Shown in pieces: positions 29,195-38,461 of a stretch of DNA of 64,000 nt. The DNA is from JBKPCD01 sp046727175 (GTDB lineage: Bacteria; Acidobacteriota; Vicinamibacteria; Vicinamibacterales; 2-12-FULL-66-21), in NCBI GenBank assembly GCA_046727175.1, contig JBKPCD010000092.1, positions 1 to 64,000 on the forward strand. Direction: 5' to 3'. Under the pieces are notes generated by a model. That model was not told where the DNA came from. It saw only the letters and a list, made by a program, of their open reading frames with translations, and did not search any database. The position numbers and the translations under genes were made by a program. How positions within the stretch are numbered: position 1 is the stretch's first letter; each line of letters opens with the position of its first letter.

Positions 29195-29473
29195 CGGGGT
29201 TAATTGGGGCGCCAGCTCGATCACGAGGGAGGCGGAGACCACGGACAAAGCGTCACGGAGCCACGGAGTGCACGGAGATTTCTTTTGGATCTTTGATCGA
29301 CCGACAGCCCATTCGTGATTGCAATGGCGTCGCACCTCACGCGGTTCCGTGCATGATAAGAACCTGCAAACCCGCGCCCGCGGCTCCAAGTGATCACGAC
29401 AAAAAATGAATCTCCGTGCACTCCGTGCCTCGGCGGTGAATGATTTCCGTGCCCTCCGCCGACCTCGTTATCT
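29195..29473. repeat. Inverted CACGGAG repeat between oxidoreductase subunit genes
   Basis: About 29240-29282 reads CACGGACAAAGCGTCACGG, then AGCCACGGAGTGCACGGAG. About 29405-29460 carries the opposite arms (TCTCCGTGCACTCCGTGCC, TTTCCGTGCCCTCCG). The arms GTGCACGGAGATT / AATCTCCGTGCAC are perfectly complementary and about 120 bp apart. The rest of the gap shows nothing gene-like. Confidence 0.8.
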
Positions 29474-30994
29474 TCAGCTCAGCGGCACACTCTGCCCGGC
29501 CTCCACCCAGACGTATTCCCACGCGGCGCTTCCAGCGAGCGCGAGCAGCGCTGCTAGTGACGACAGCGTCGCGCCGGCGGGCGGTCGGCCGACGAAGAGC
29601 AAAAGTACGGGAATCACGCCACCAGCGACGATTGCGCCCCACCAGAAGAACGGGGCGTAGACGCCACGGCGGATCGTCTCGACTGCGAGCTCACGATGGC
29701 GCGTCGGACTCGGCGTCAGAAGGTTTTCGACGATCAGGATCACCAGGTGTGCAAGCAACGAGCCCGCGAGCGTCCGTCCGAGCAGAGAAATCGCATCGAT
29801 TGATGCGCCGGTCAGCGGCGCAACGAGCAGCAGGATTGCCGAGCCCGCGAGGCCGGATTGTGCGAGGAGGTCAATTGTCGACCATGGTCCCTTCCATAAA
29901 TCGCGCCCGTGCCCCTGGGCGAACAGGAATCCCGTATACGCGGTTGCAAAGACGGAGACGACCACCGAAGGCCACACGAGCGCATTGACAACGTTGTATG
30001 CATCGAACCACCCGCTCACGAGCCAGATGGCGCCAAGCAGACCATGCGCCGTGAGGAACCAGGCGCCCCACACCATCCACGATCGCCAGTTCGAACGCGT
30101 GAGGATGTAGTAGAAGCGCTCCGGCCGATCCAGATCGATGACCAGAACGGCCGCCGTCAGGCTGATGAAGAGCACGGCAACACCGGGGCCGACGATCTTC
30201 GTGAGCGTGTCGTCGAATCCCATCCACCACATCAACGACGACACGAGCAGTGCGCCTGTCGAAACCGCCTTGAACAGCAGGTAGAGAACCATGTCGATCC
30301 CCCATGGCTTGCCGTGGGGCACATCGTAGTCGACGCGCGCCTGATCGGGGCAATCACGCTCCGGGAACGGCGCGCCGAGCGGCCGCAGGTGAACTTGTCC
30401 CTCCTTGTAGCGCAGTGGCCGGACGGCCGCTTCGGGAACGATCGTGCTCTCTTCCGCGCCCAGATAGAAGACTTTCGGCTGCGTCCCCTTCTCGGGCTTC
30501 CGTACGTGAAACGCCTCACGATGCACGACCTGTGCGACCGCACTCGTTGGATCGTCGAGGTCGCCGAAGATGCGGCACTCCGTCGGGCACACGCTCACGC
30601 AGGCTGGCAGCAGCCGGTTCTCCACCCTGTTCGCGCAGAAGTTGCACTTCTCTGCGGTCCGCGTGTTCGGATCGATGAACAGCTGATCGTACGGACACGC
30701 CTCCATGCACGCGCGGCAGCCGATGCACGACTGAGCGTTCAGATCGACGATGCCGTCGCGGCGTTTGAAGAGGGCGTTGGTCGGGCAGATTCGAACGCAC
30801 GGCGCCTGGTCGCACTGGTTGCAGAGAACCGGAAAGAAGAACCGGCGGGTGTCGGGAAACGCGCCCCTTTCAACCGTCTTCACCCAGCAGCGGTTGACGC
30901 CGATAGGGATTTGATGCTCGGCCTTGCAGGCGATCGTGCATGCGTGACAGCCGATGCACTTGCGGAGATCGATGACGAACCCAAAGTTGGGCAT
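29474..30994 (-). CDS. Fused FeS electron-transfer and NrfD/PsrC membrane subunit
   Basis: This 506-aa protein joins two subunits normally separate. Residues 1-140 hold four [4Fe-4S] Cys clusters: 13/16/19/23, 58/61/66/70, 90/93/96/100 and 117/120/132/136, as in PsrB/PhsB. From about residue 225 to the end there are eight or nine hydrophobic helices of the NrfD/PsrC type, which bind quinone. It passes electrons between the molybdoenzyme encoded just downstream and the quinone pool. I prefer ATG 30994, where the family homology starts; a GTG at 31015 would add seven residues. No signal peptide, agreeing with a cytoplasm-facing FeS domain. Confidence 0.85.
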   Translation of the reverse strand: MPNFGFVIDLRKCIGCHACTIACKAEHQIPIGVNRCWVKTVERGAFPDTRRFFFPVLCNQCDQAPCVRICPTNALFKRRDGIVDLNAQSCIGCRACMEACPYDQLFIDPNTRTAEKCNFCANRVENRLLPACVSVCPTECRIFGDLDDPTSAVAQVVHREAFHVRKPEKGTQPKVFYLGAEESTIVPEAAVRPLRYKEGQVHLRPLGAPFPERDCPDQARVDYDVPHGKPWGIDMVLYLLFKAVSTGALLVSSLMWWMGFDDTLTKIVGPGVAVLFISLTAAVLVIDLDRPERFYYILTRSNWRSWMVWGAWFLTAHGLLGAIWLVSGWFDAYNVVNALVWPSVVVSVFATAYTGFLFAQGHGRDLWKGPWSTIDLLAQSGLAGSAILLLVAPLTGASIDAISLLGRTLAGSLLAHLVILIVENLLTPSPTRHRELAVETIRRGVYAPFFWWGAIVAGGVIPVLLLFVGRPPAGATLSSLAALLALAGSAAWEYVWVEAGQSVPLS

Positions 30995-31015
30995 GCGAGG
31001 AAGTCGTCGCGACAC

Positions 31016-31149
31016 CTGGCTCTCGGCTAAGGGCTTTTGGCTTTAGGCGCCTCGAGAGAGTCGCGACGTGAGGAGGTGGCCAGATGCCCGGCCTCCAATT
31101 CGTGCCAAAAGCCGAGAGCCTTGAGCCGAGAGCCGATCACGAGCAGCGA
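31016..31149. repeat. Intergenic inverted repeat (GGCTCTCGGCT / AGCCGAGAGCC)
   Basis: CTGGCTCTCGGCTAAGGGC and CTTTTGGCTTTAGG at 31016-31047 face CCAAAAGCCGAGAGCC at about 31106-31121 and a further GAGCCGAGAGCC at 31123-31134. The arms can pair with a small bulge. It separates the methyltransferase stop from the FeS/NrfD start. No T-run, so a terminator role is uncertain. Confidence 0.55.
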
Positions 31150-34100
31150 TCACGAGACTATATCGCAGAACGCGGACATGACCGCCGCACGTTCGTCGAG
31201 CGCCACGAGAGGAAACGTGTCGAGCACGTGACGCAACTGATCGCGGCTCAGCCCGTACGAGCGTGCGACGAGCGCCTGCAGACGCGCTGTTGCATTCGCG
31301 TCGCACGGCGGTGCGGTGAGTCTTCGCGCAAGGTCACTGATCTCGCGAAATGCGGGCGCATCACGCGCAGGCTTCGGCACCGCCAGACGTCCGACAATCG
31401 ATGCGGTAACGTGAGTACTCACGCGCAGCCGAACGAGATAGTTCGCCACGAAGCTGTTGAAGATGCCGCACAGGTAGAACTGCGCCGGGTCATCGAGATC
31501 CTCTTTCAGACAGAAAAGTGTGTGGGCGGTCAACACGCCGGCTGGAATGATGGCAGCAATCAGCGTCAGACGATTCGTTGCGCTGGCGACGTCGCGATAC
31601 GCGACGCGGGCGCGTCGATAGGTTGACTTCACGCGCGCCAGCGTGGTCGCGATCGCGTCAGGAACGTAATAGCGGACCGCGGAGAGCTCGACCTCGAACG
31701 GGTGGACGTGCTTGCCTTCGACGACAGGGACTCCATCGCTGTCGCTGGTGAAGTGATGACGATCTTCCGTGATGTTGAGCTCGCGGCTGAACGACACATG
31801 CCAGCCGTCCCGATCCTCGAGCGCCGGGATCGTGAACGCAATCGTGGTCACGATTGCCAGATCCTGTCGTGACCGGATTTCCGGGATTGCCAGCTGCGAT
31901 CCGCTGAGGCGCTCGAGAAGCGTGCGGCTGACGGGAACGGTCTCGCGATCGATTCCAATGTCTGCCAGCTCGTCGAGCGACTCCGGCCGTCGCACGCCGA
32001 AGCGGCACGGCACGGTCGACGTACGCCCGCCGGCTGTGGCAGTCGTCAGAAGGAATTTCAGTCCACGGTGGATGGGAAAGACACCGTCACGGTTCTCGAG
32101 GCCCGCGAACGTGTCAATCGACATGCGATCGAGCAAGGCATGCCTGAGGAGCGCACATCCGTGATCGGTGGCAAAGCCCGATGGCAGGACCATACCAATC
32201 CGCCCGCCGTCACGGACGAGCGTCAGCGCCCGTTCCAGGAACAGCTGATAGAGATTGGAATGACCGTTACCCTGGTGCGTGTAGATTCCGGAGCCCCGCG
32301 CAAAATCCGAGAGCTGTGCCGCCGCCACACGTCCCGCGCGACGGAGATCTTCGTCGCCTCGGTCACCGCGGAGCATTTCCCAGGGCGGATTACCGATGAC
32401 GGCGTCGAAGCCCGGAGTCTTCAGCGGCTGGCCATTGTGATCGTAGAAGACCTCCGGAAACTCGAGCGACCAGTGGAAGAAGCGCTCATGTGCCGCAATC
32501 TCCGCGGCTTGCTTCAGCATCTCGGCCTGAACATGTGCTGGCAAGGCGCTGGTTCCCTGCATGACCGCATCTACGAGCGTTGCGAAGCTCGTTCGCAGAG
32601 CGGATCGGCCCGCAGGCTTGCGAAACCAGCCTGAGCACCACAGATCGAGCAGCTGCTTCCAGCGCGCCAGCGGCGAGTCGGATTGGTTCAGGCGCTCGAG
32701 CGCGCGTTCTTTCGCGCGGACCTGATCGAGCGTGTCGCCGGGTTCGGTGGCAATCCCGGTCCGCACGCCGATTGCAGACCCGAGCATCCCTTCGAGCGTC
32801 TCCTCGAGAAGTGGAAGGTGTGCACGCCTGACACGAGCGGTGTGTCCGGGCGGCGGCTGTCGCGCGACATCGGCTGGTGACGCGCCAACCAGGCTGTTTC
32901 CTGCGCGCAGGTGATGATCGAGAAACGTCAGCGGCCGATCGGCCGCCAGCGTGGCGAGCCAAAGCGACAGTCGACCCAGCTGAACGGCCATCGGATTGAT
33001 GTCCACGCCGAAAAGGCATCGCTGCGCGATCAGCCGACGGAAGCCGGATCGGTCGGCTTCGCCGATGTCCCATGACGAGAGGACGCCTTCGCGCAGGAGC
33101 GCGAGCTCGTACGCACTAGCGAGGTAACGGCACGCCGCCACCAGGAAGGCGCCGCTGCCCATCGCAGGATCCAGAACCCGCAATGCAAGGATGCTGGTCG
33201 AGGATGCGTCGCCAACGAGCGGAGCCAGGGTCCGGCGAACGAGATACTCCGTGAGCGACCGGGGCGTGTAGAAGGTGCCGGTCGCCTTTCGACGTTCGCT
33301 CCTGACGAGCGTCGGGGCGCTCGCGGCGTTCTCGTGAGCGATCTCGAGATCGAGGAGCCGTTCGTACACGCCACCGAGCTGCTCGACGCCCAGGTCTCCG
33401 TAGGCGATTCGCTCGCGTCCCGACGATCCGCGGCGCGTTGTCAAGGCGAGCAGCGCCTGTCGAACATCGCCATCGTTCAGCGGCAACGTGTCGGCGAGCG
33501 GAGCAGCGGTGGGAGAGAAGAGCCGCCCGTTGAACGGCGGCACACGTAGCGAGCCAGCACGACAACCCCGGTGAGCGAGACGTGCAATGGCCTGAAGCGC
33601 CTCCCAGAGACCTCGTGGGCGGGGCCGCACCTCGATTGCTCCACGGAGCGATTCGATCGTGTAGCTCGCCCGGTACACCGGATGCCAGCGAGGGACGAGG
33701 CCTCGCGCTTCCGCGAACAGCAGGAAAAGGATTCTGTAGATGATGATCAAAGATTCGTCGCTGTTCCGGCCGTCGACACTTGCAGCCGTGGATGATCGCT
33801 TCGATCGCCTCGGTCGCCGTGCGGCAACAAACGCGCGCTCCAGGTGCTGCAGCGCCTCTTGCACGCCGTGCTGAAGAGAGTTGCGAACGTTGGTGCGATG
33901 CTGCTCTGAAAGAATCACGGCGCGATCGAGCAGCGATCGCCCGTCGCCCGTGGTGCCGTGCATGCCAGGCGCGCGCAGCAGCGCCCAGAACACGGAAAAA
34001 GAGCGTGGATCGTCGAGGGCGATCTGCAGGTCGAATTCAACGAAGCGGCGTGAGTAAGTGCGGCGGCTATCCGCGACGCGAAGGGCCGGGCCCGAAAGAC

Positions 34101-34485
34101 ACAGGCACCATCGAAGACCGTACCCGATGCCGTGCGTGACCGCTTCACGCCACGCGCTTGCCAAATCGGCACCCCAACCGGTGACGAGCAGGACGGCAAC
34201 CGCCATCCCGTCGGCTTCCAGGACCGCGCGAAACGTCGTCCCGGTGCCCCGAATCGGCAGCACGTGATACCCGAGCTGCGCCATCAGTGGCACGGCGAGC
34301 CTGTCGAACAGGCTACGCGCGCCGGTCGCCGGGCCGAGTTGCAGTCGCAGCGGTTGATGCCACGATCGCACTCGACGACGGGCCGCTTCGCGGCCGTTCT
34401 CGTCGAGCAGGCCGCGCAGCGCATCGGGAAGCACGCGCTCGAGCGCGTCGAGCGACAGAAGCGATCCGCTGATCCCTGGAATCAT
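31150..34485 (-). CDS. N6-adenine DNA methyltransferase (COG1002/Eco57I-PglX-DrmMI type)
   Basis: The 1111-aa protein methylates adenine in DNA. It has T-G-T-F-Y-T-P (402-408), motif I D-P-A-M-G-S-G-A-F (439-447) for AdoMet, the GVDIN acidic loop at about 493-497, and catalytic N-P-P-W (699-702). A large C-terminal target-recognition region follows (about 790-1111). The N-terminal 200 residues are where type IIG enzymes carry a nuclease, but I see no clear PD-(D/E)xK triad. Its start overlaps the stop of the SNF2 helicase gene by 4 bp, so they form a two-gene module. The pair resembles DrmMI plus DrmD of class 1 DISARM, yet drmA, drmB and drmC are absent here. It may be a reduced or distinct defence system. 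Confidence 0.85.
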   Translation of the reverse strand: MIPGISGSLLSLDALERVLPDALRGLLDENGREAARRRVRSWHQPLRLQLGPATGARSLFDRLAVPLMAQLGYHVLPIRGTGTTFRAVLEADGMAVAVLLVTGWGADLASAWREAVTHGIGYGLRWCLCLSGPALRVADSRRTYSRRFVEFDLQIALDDPRSFSVFWALLRAPGMHGTTGDGRSLLDRAVILSEQHRTNVRNSLQHGVQEALQHLERAFVAARRPRRSKRSSTAASVDGRNSDESLIIIYRILFLLFAEARGLVPRWHPVYRASYTIESLRGAIEVRPRPRGLWEALQAIARLAHRGCRAGSLRVPPFNGRLFSPTAAPLADTLPLNDGDVRQALLALTTRRGSSGRERIAYGDLGVEQLGGVYERLLDLEIAHENAASAPTLVRSERRKATGTFYTPRSLTEYLVRRTLAPLVGDASSTSILALRVLDPAMGSGAFLVAACRYLASAYELALLREGVLSSWDIGEADRSGFRRLIAQRCLFGVDINPMAVQLGRLSLWLATLAADRPLTFLDHHLRAGNSLVGASPADVARQPPPGHTARVRRAHLPLLEETLEGMLGSAIGVRTGIATEPGDTLDQVRAKERALERLNQSDSPLARWKQLLDLWCSGWFRKPAGRSALRTSFATLVDAVMQGTSALPAHVQAEMLKQAAEIAAHERFFHWSLEFPEVFYDHNGQPLKTPGFDAVIGNPPWEMLRGDRGDEDLRRAGRVAAAQLSDFARGSGIYTHQGNGHSNLYQLFLERALTLVRDGGRIGMVLPSGFATDHGCALLRHALLDRMSIDTFAGLENRDGVFPIHRGLKFLLTTATAGGRTSTVPCRFGVRRPESLDELADIGIDRETVPVSRTLLERLSGSQLAIPEIRSRQDLAIVTTIAFTIPALEDRDGWHVSFSRELNITEDRHHFTSDSDGVPVVEGKHVHPFEVELSAVRYYVPDAIATTLARVKSTYRRARVAYRDVASATNRLTLIAAIIPAGVLTAHTLFCLKEDLDDPAQFYLCGIFNSFVANYLVRLRVSTHVTASIVGRLAVPKPARDAPAFREISDLARRLTAPPCDANATARLQALVARSYGLSRDQLRHVLDTFPLVALDERAAVMSAFCDIVS

Positions 34486-36986
34486 CGACCGCGCCGGCGA
34501 TTGGCGACGAACAGAACGGCCGTAAGCGTTGCCGTCGACGTGACTCGGAAATTCTCGACCGCGCTGACTCTGGCCTGCGCGTCCTCCAATCTGGTGTTGT
34601 CCGCTCGCTCGCGCCTTGCGGCGGCCGCGAGGTCGCGCCGATCGAACAGTCCAGCCTGAACCAGCTGCCGCGCCGCCGACGGAAGCGTCCGCGCCAGTGC
34701 CTCTTCGCGACGAAGGACCGCCTCCTGCTGCCGGCGAACCATGGCCTCCATCGTCGAAACCAATCGGCGGACGCGCACAGCAACGAACCGGGAAAGCGGT
34801 GCATCTGGTCCACTGGTAAGTGCTCGCACGATGCGGGTCATGTCCTGGGTTCGGCGCTGCACGAGATCCCGGCGCGGGAACACGTGCAGAAGAACAGGTT
34901 CGGCATGGACGCTTCTGCCGTCCTCATCACGCAGTCTGACTGCGAAGAGGAATGAGAGACCGGGCGCGAGATCGGCCGCTGTTCGCCGAATCACGGCAGC
35001 AACCGGACCGCCGCTGGTCCGTCGACGAACGATGGCCGACGATCGCTGCCGCCACGATCGAATCATTTCGAGACGCGCAACTTCTTCCTGCGCTTCCACT
35101 CTGACATCCATTGACGCGACGTTCGACGAACGATGGACGTCATGCCGGGTACCCTCGATCGGCGAATACAGTGCGTTTGTCGGCTCCGCTCGCGGCAGGG
35201 TCGCCGGCTCCATTACGAGCTCCGCGACTTTCGACTCGGTCAGGTAGTCCAGGAGCCCTGCGGCGCCTCCTTCGCTCGCTCGCACGCGAGCTGCGCGGGC
35301 GGCAAGCGGCGCCAGAACGAGCCGCTCGGCCGTGTCGGACGCAACCAGCGCGATCTCGTGAACGCGTCGCGATTGCCCAAGTCGATCGACGCGACCCGCT
35401 CGTTGCTCGATACGCGCCGCGCTCCACGGGAGCTCGTAGTGGATGACGAGACGGCATCGTTGATGGAGATTGAGTCCTTCCGCCGCGGCGTCGGTCGCAA
35501 GGAGCGAAACATCTCCTGCGTTGAATCGGCGCTGAATCCGCGATCGTTCGCGCGGATCGAGTCCACCGTGGAGCACGACGACCGGCCGTCCCGCGGCAAG
35601 GACGATGCGCTCGAGACGAACGAGCGTGTCTCGATACTCGGTGAAGACGATGAGTGGCTCGCGAATGCGAGCGAGCAGGCGAAGCAGCCGACGTGTCTTG
35701 CTCTCGACGCGTGATGCGTGCTGCGCCGCTTCGGCAATCGACGCGAGCCATCGGCGTTCGCGCCGCGGATCGTCGAGGCCGGGTGCAGCCATCGCATCCA
35801 GCGGCTCCGCGTCTTCGAGTGAATCTTCGTCGGCCAGCGGAAGAAGCAGCTGCACCGCTGGTTGTGGCTGCGGCTTCGAGAGGAGCTCGAGCCGTCGTCG
35901 TACGGACGCGGCGAGCGACGCAGGGCTCGAGAGCGCGCGCTTCCTGAGGATGATGGATGCGAGCTTCGCCCGGGCGTCGCCACGAAGCTGCGCTTCGGTC
36001 CACACGGCATGTGTATAGCGCTCGAGCAGCTGGTGCATCTGCTTTTCCGCCGGCGTCAGCTGCACCCGTAGAAACGTACTGCGTCGGGAAGGTCCGCTAC
36101 CGACCTCGCCACGAAGACGGCGGAAGAACACGACGGGATCGTCGGAGGCGTCGATACGACCGATCCGGCAAAGCGCGTCGAACTCTTCGTGATTGTCCAG
36201 ATGCGGCGTGGCCGTCAGCAAGATGATGCGTCGGGATCGGATGCCAGCCGCATGCGCCGCGGTGCGGCGATCCGTTCCAAGCGTCGCCTGGTGCGCTTCG
36301 TCGATGACGAGGAGGTCCCAGGTGACGTCTTCGAGGGGCCGCAGGACTTCCGGACGCTTGATGAAATCCAGGGACGCGATGTGGATGCCGGGTACGGACC
36401 AGGGATTCACGTCCTCGGGATAGCTGGCGGCCGCCACGCGCAACCACTCCGCATTCGCCTGTGTGGCCTTGAGCGTGAAATGCGCGTCTAGCTCCCGTTC
36501 CCACTGATCGCGCAGACCTGCCGGCGTGACCACGAGGCAGCGAAAGTCCCCGTCGATCGCCGAGAGCTCGGCCATCACGAGGCCAGCCTGCACGGTCTTG
36601 CCGAGGCCCACGCCGTCTGCGACGAGCACGCGGGTTGCGCCGCGGCGCAGCATCGCGAGCACCGGCTCGAGCTGGTAGGCGACCAGCCTGATCGATGCGC
36701 TGGCAGCCTTCAGCGATCCGAACGGATGCAGCTCGCACGCGGCACGGCGAACCTCGTGCAGCCAGCGACGAACGGTTACCTTCCGGAGTGCCCCTGCGCG
36801 TTCTACGCGAGTCGGCCGATCGAACGGCACGAGCAGCGTTCGGCTCGCGGCGCGGCTGCCTGACAGATGCAGCGACGTGCAGTCCGGCCAGGTGCGGAGC
36901 GTTCGAATCGTCCACCGTTCGCCGCGCGCGCAGACGATGTCGCCCACTCGCCAGTGGTTGAAACGTCGAATCGCCATTGCTTCCAC
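34482..36986 (-). CDS. SNF2/RapA-family DEAH helicase, partner of the methyltransferase
   Basis: This 834-aa superfamily 2 ATPase has a short N-terminal beta domain (1-70), Walker A A-D-G-V-G-L-G-K-T (about 144-152), DEAH box V-I-D-E-A-H (about 229-234), LTATPH motif III, and motif VI Q-R-A-G-R-V-D-R-L-G-Q. This is the RapA/HepA-like layout that moves along double-stranded DNA without strand separation. DrmD of class 1 DISARM belongs to the same group. A long C-terminal region (about 590-834) is helical and Arg-rich. It would provide ATP-driven translocation for a restriction-like process that discriminates unmethylated DNA. The stop overlaps the methyltransferase start. ATG 36986 or 36977 are both possible. 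Confidence 0.88.
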   Translation of the reverse strand: MEAMAIRRFNHWRVGDIVCARGERWTIRTLRTWPDCTSLHLSGSRAASRTLLVPFDRPTRVERAGALRKVTVRRWLHEVRRAACELHPFGSLKAASASIRLVAYQLEPVLAMLRRGATRVLVADGVGLGKTVQAGLVMAELSAIDGDFRCLVVTPAGLRDQWERELDAHFTLKATQANAEWLRVAAASYPEDVNPWSVPGIHIASLDFIKRPEVLRPLEDVTWDLLVIDEAHQATLGTDRRTAAHAAGIRSRRIILLTATPHLDNHEEFDALCRIGRIDASDDPVVFFRRLRGEVGSGPSRRSTFLRVQLTPAEKQMHQLLERYTHAVWTEAQLRGDARAKLASIILRKRALSSPASLAASVRRRLELLSKPQPQPAVQLLLPLADEDSLEDAEPLDAMAAPGLDDPRRERRWLASIAEAAQHASRVESKTRRLLRLLARIREPLIVFTEYRDTLVRLERIVLAAGRPVVVLHGGLDPRERSRIQRRFNAGDVSLLATDAAAEGLNLHQRCRLVIHYELPWSAARIEQRAGRVDRLGQSRRVHEIALVASDTAERLVLAPLAARAARVRASEGGAAGLLDYLTESKVAELVMEPATLPRAEPTNALYSPIEGTRHDVHRSSNVASMDVRVEAQEEVARLEMIRSWRQRSSAIVRRRTSGGPVAAVIRRTAADLAPGLSFLFAVRLRDEDGRSVHAEPVLLHVFPRRDLVQRRTQDMTRIVRALTSGPDAPLSRFVAVRVRRLVSTMEAMVRRQQEAVLRREEALARTLPSAARQLVQAGLFDRRDLAAAARRERADNTRLEDAQARVSAVENFRVTSTATLTAVLFVANRRRGR

Positions 36987-37182
36987 GTCCGAGGTGTCAC
37001 CGCAAGGCGAGTGCCGGAACCGCGCGAAACGACTCAGAGCGCTCTCAAGTCAACATCCCTGAGCCAGTTACATAAGGGCAGAGCGAATTGAACGGTAGAT
37101 ACGGGTGCACCGCCGAACCAGATCTGTTGCAGCCAATGCAACGCGCGCTCGCACCGATCGGGCAGGATTTGAAACGAGCGAG
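36987..37182. other. Short gap upstream of the helicase operon
   Basis: The 196-bp stretch contains no gene, no repeat and no tRNA. It should carry the promoter of the helicase-methyltransferase operon, but no convincing -35/-10 pair is visible. Confidence 0.4.
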
Positions 37183-38397
37183 CTACGCAAAGGATCGCAG
37201 CAACCGGCCACCCCGCGCCTGCCACCAGAGAAGCGCGGTCATGCAGATCACCGACGGCTGAATGTGGACGAATCTCGAATAGTGGGAGCCGAGCGGAAGA
37301 AGGAATAGAGCCCCGACGATTACCCAGAGCGTACTGGTTGCAGGTCCGGCCACGGTTCTCGACAGCAGTCGGTCGGCGACGATCATGAGAGCGGGCGCAA
37401 TGATTACGAGGTCATAGACGGTCGTGTGAGGCGAGATGAGCACTGTCGCAAGAAGCAGGAGCGCAAAACTAATCAGCGGATCGCCGCCGATTCGCCAGTG
37501 CCGCACGACGACGATCATCGTCCCGGCTGCGCAGACGATCGAGAGCACCGTAGCCAGAAAGGGAGAACTGCCAAGCAGCGTGAAGAGGGCGCGAAAGGAA
37601 TGCATCTGATATGGCTTCGGTTCGAGGAGTGCCGTGATTTCGCCAAGATGCAGAAGCGTTCTGAGGTAGTCGAGTGGGGGTGCGCTGCCAAGCAGGCAGA
37701 TCGCCAAGAGCATCTGCGCTATCGCTGACGCAGCCACCATGGCGAGAGCTCGCCATTCGCTTGTGGCGAGCAGGAGAACGACAGCTGCCAACGCAAGTTG
37801 TGGCTTGTAGAAGAGCACGCCCAGTACGAGCCCTGCGAGCGCGGGTCGCTGCGCCCGGAGCAAGATCCACCCAAACGTGAGAGTCGCGAGCGCGATCGCT
37901 GAATTCTGGCCGTAGACCACGAGCTGCCATAGAGCCGGTGACCCGATGGCGAGAATCAGAACCTCCGTCCTGAACTCCCGCAACGCCCCGCATCGTTGCC
38001 AGATGGCGTAGCAGCATGACAGGTAGAGAACGATCGTTGCGGCGGTCCACAGGCCGAAGCTGACCAGATAAGGGAACGACGCGAACAGGCGGAAAAAGAG
38101 GGCGACCTGCGGTCCGTAGACCGGGACGAAGTACGTCAACGGCGCTCCGGGAATAACGCTCGATAGATACGCCGCCTGACCTGGCGTGTCATACAGCAAC
38201 TCGAGCCGCCCCTCGCGGACGATTCTGCCAAGGACGTAGAAGTGCGCGTAATCCTCCCCTTTCAGGTGTCCACTGAATCCGAGAACACCTGGCCACGCGA
38301 GATTGACGCCAACCACTGCCCAGAGTGTGATCGCGAGCACGACGGCATGATTCCGGATCCGGTCTCGAACGTGTCGACGTGATACGGGACCGGACAC
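37183..38397 (-). CDS. Glycosyltransferase family 87-like (DUF2029) membrane protein
   Basis: The 404-aa protein is hydrophobic, with about ten membrane helices. Residues 45-75 hold GEDYAHFYVLGRIVREGRLE, the acidic periplasmic loop after helix 1 typical of GT87/DUF2029 mannosyltransferases, and a GQNSAIALATL helix follows the conserved motif of this family. These enzymes add mannose or arabinose-type sugars from polyprenyl-phosphate donors outside the membrane. The acceptor is unknown. The gene lies 196 bp upstream of the helicase on the same strand and 64 bp downstream of the repetitive-helix protein. Confidence 0.75.
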   Translation of the reverse strand: MSGPVSRRHVRDRIRNHAVVLAITLWAVVGVNLAWPGVLGFSGHLKGEDYAHFYVLGRIVREGRLELLYDTPGQAAYLSSVIPGAPLTYFVPVYGPQVALFFRLFASFPYLVSFGLWTAATIVLYLSCCYAIWQRCGALREFRTEVLILAIGSPALWQLVVYGQNSAIALATLTFGWILLRAQRPALAGLVLGVLFYKPQLALAAVVLLLATSEWRALAMVAASAIAQMLLAICLLGSAPPLDYLRTLLHLGEITALLEPKPYQMHSFRALFTLLGSSPFLATVLSIVCAAGTMIVVVRHWRIGGDPLISFALLLLATVLISPHTTVYDLVIIAPALMIVADRLLSRTVAGPATSTLWVIVGALFLLPLGSHYSRFVHIQPSVICMTALLWWQARGGRLLRSFA

Positions 38398-38461
38398 GCG
38401 GTGCTCTCTAACGGGATGCTGAAGGACGCATCATCAGGCCGTCCTTTCTTTCAGCGGCCTG

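Noticed and set aside
31150..36986. Calling the helicase-methyltransferase pair a complete DISARM or BREX system
   Set aside because: drmA, drmB, drmC or pglZ, brxC and brxL are not present in the flanks.
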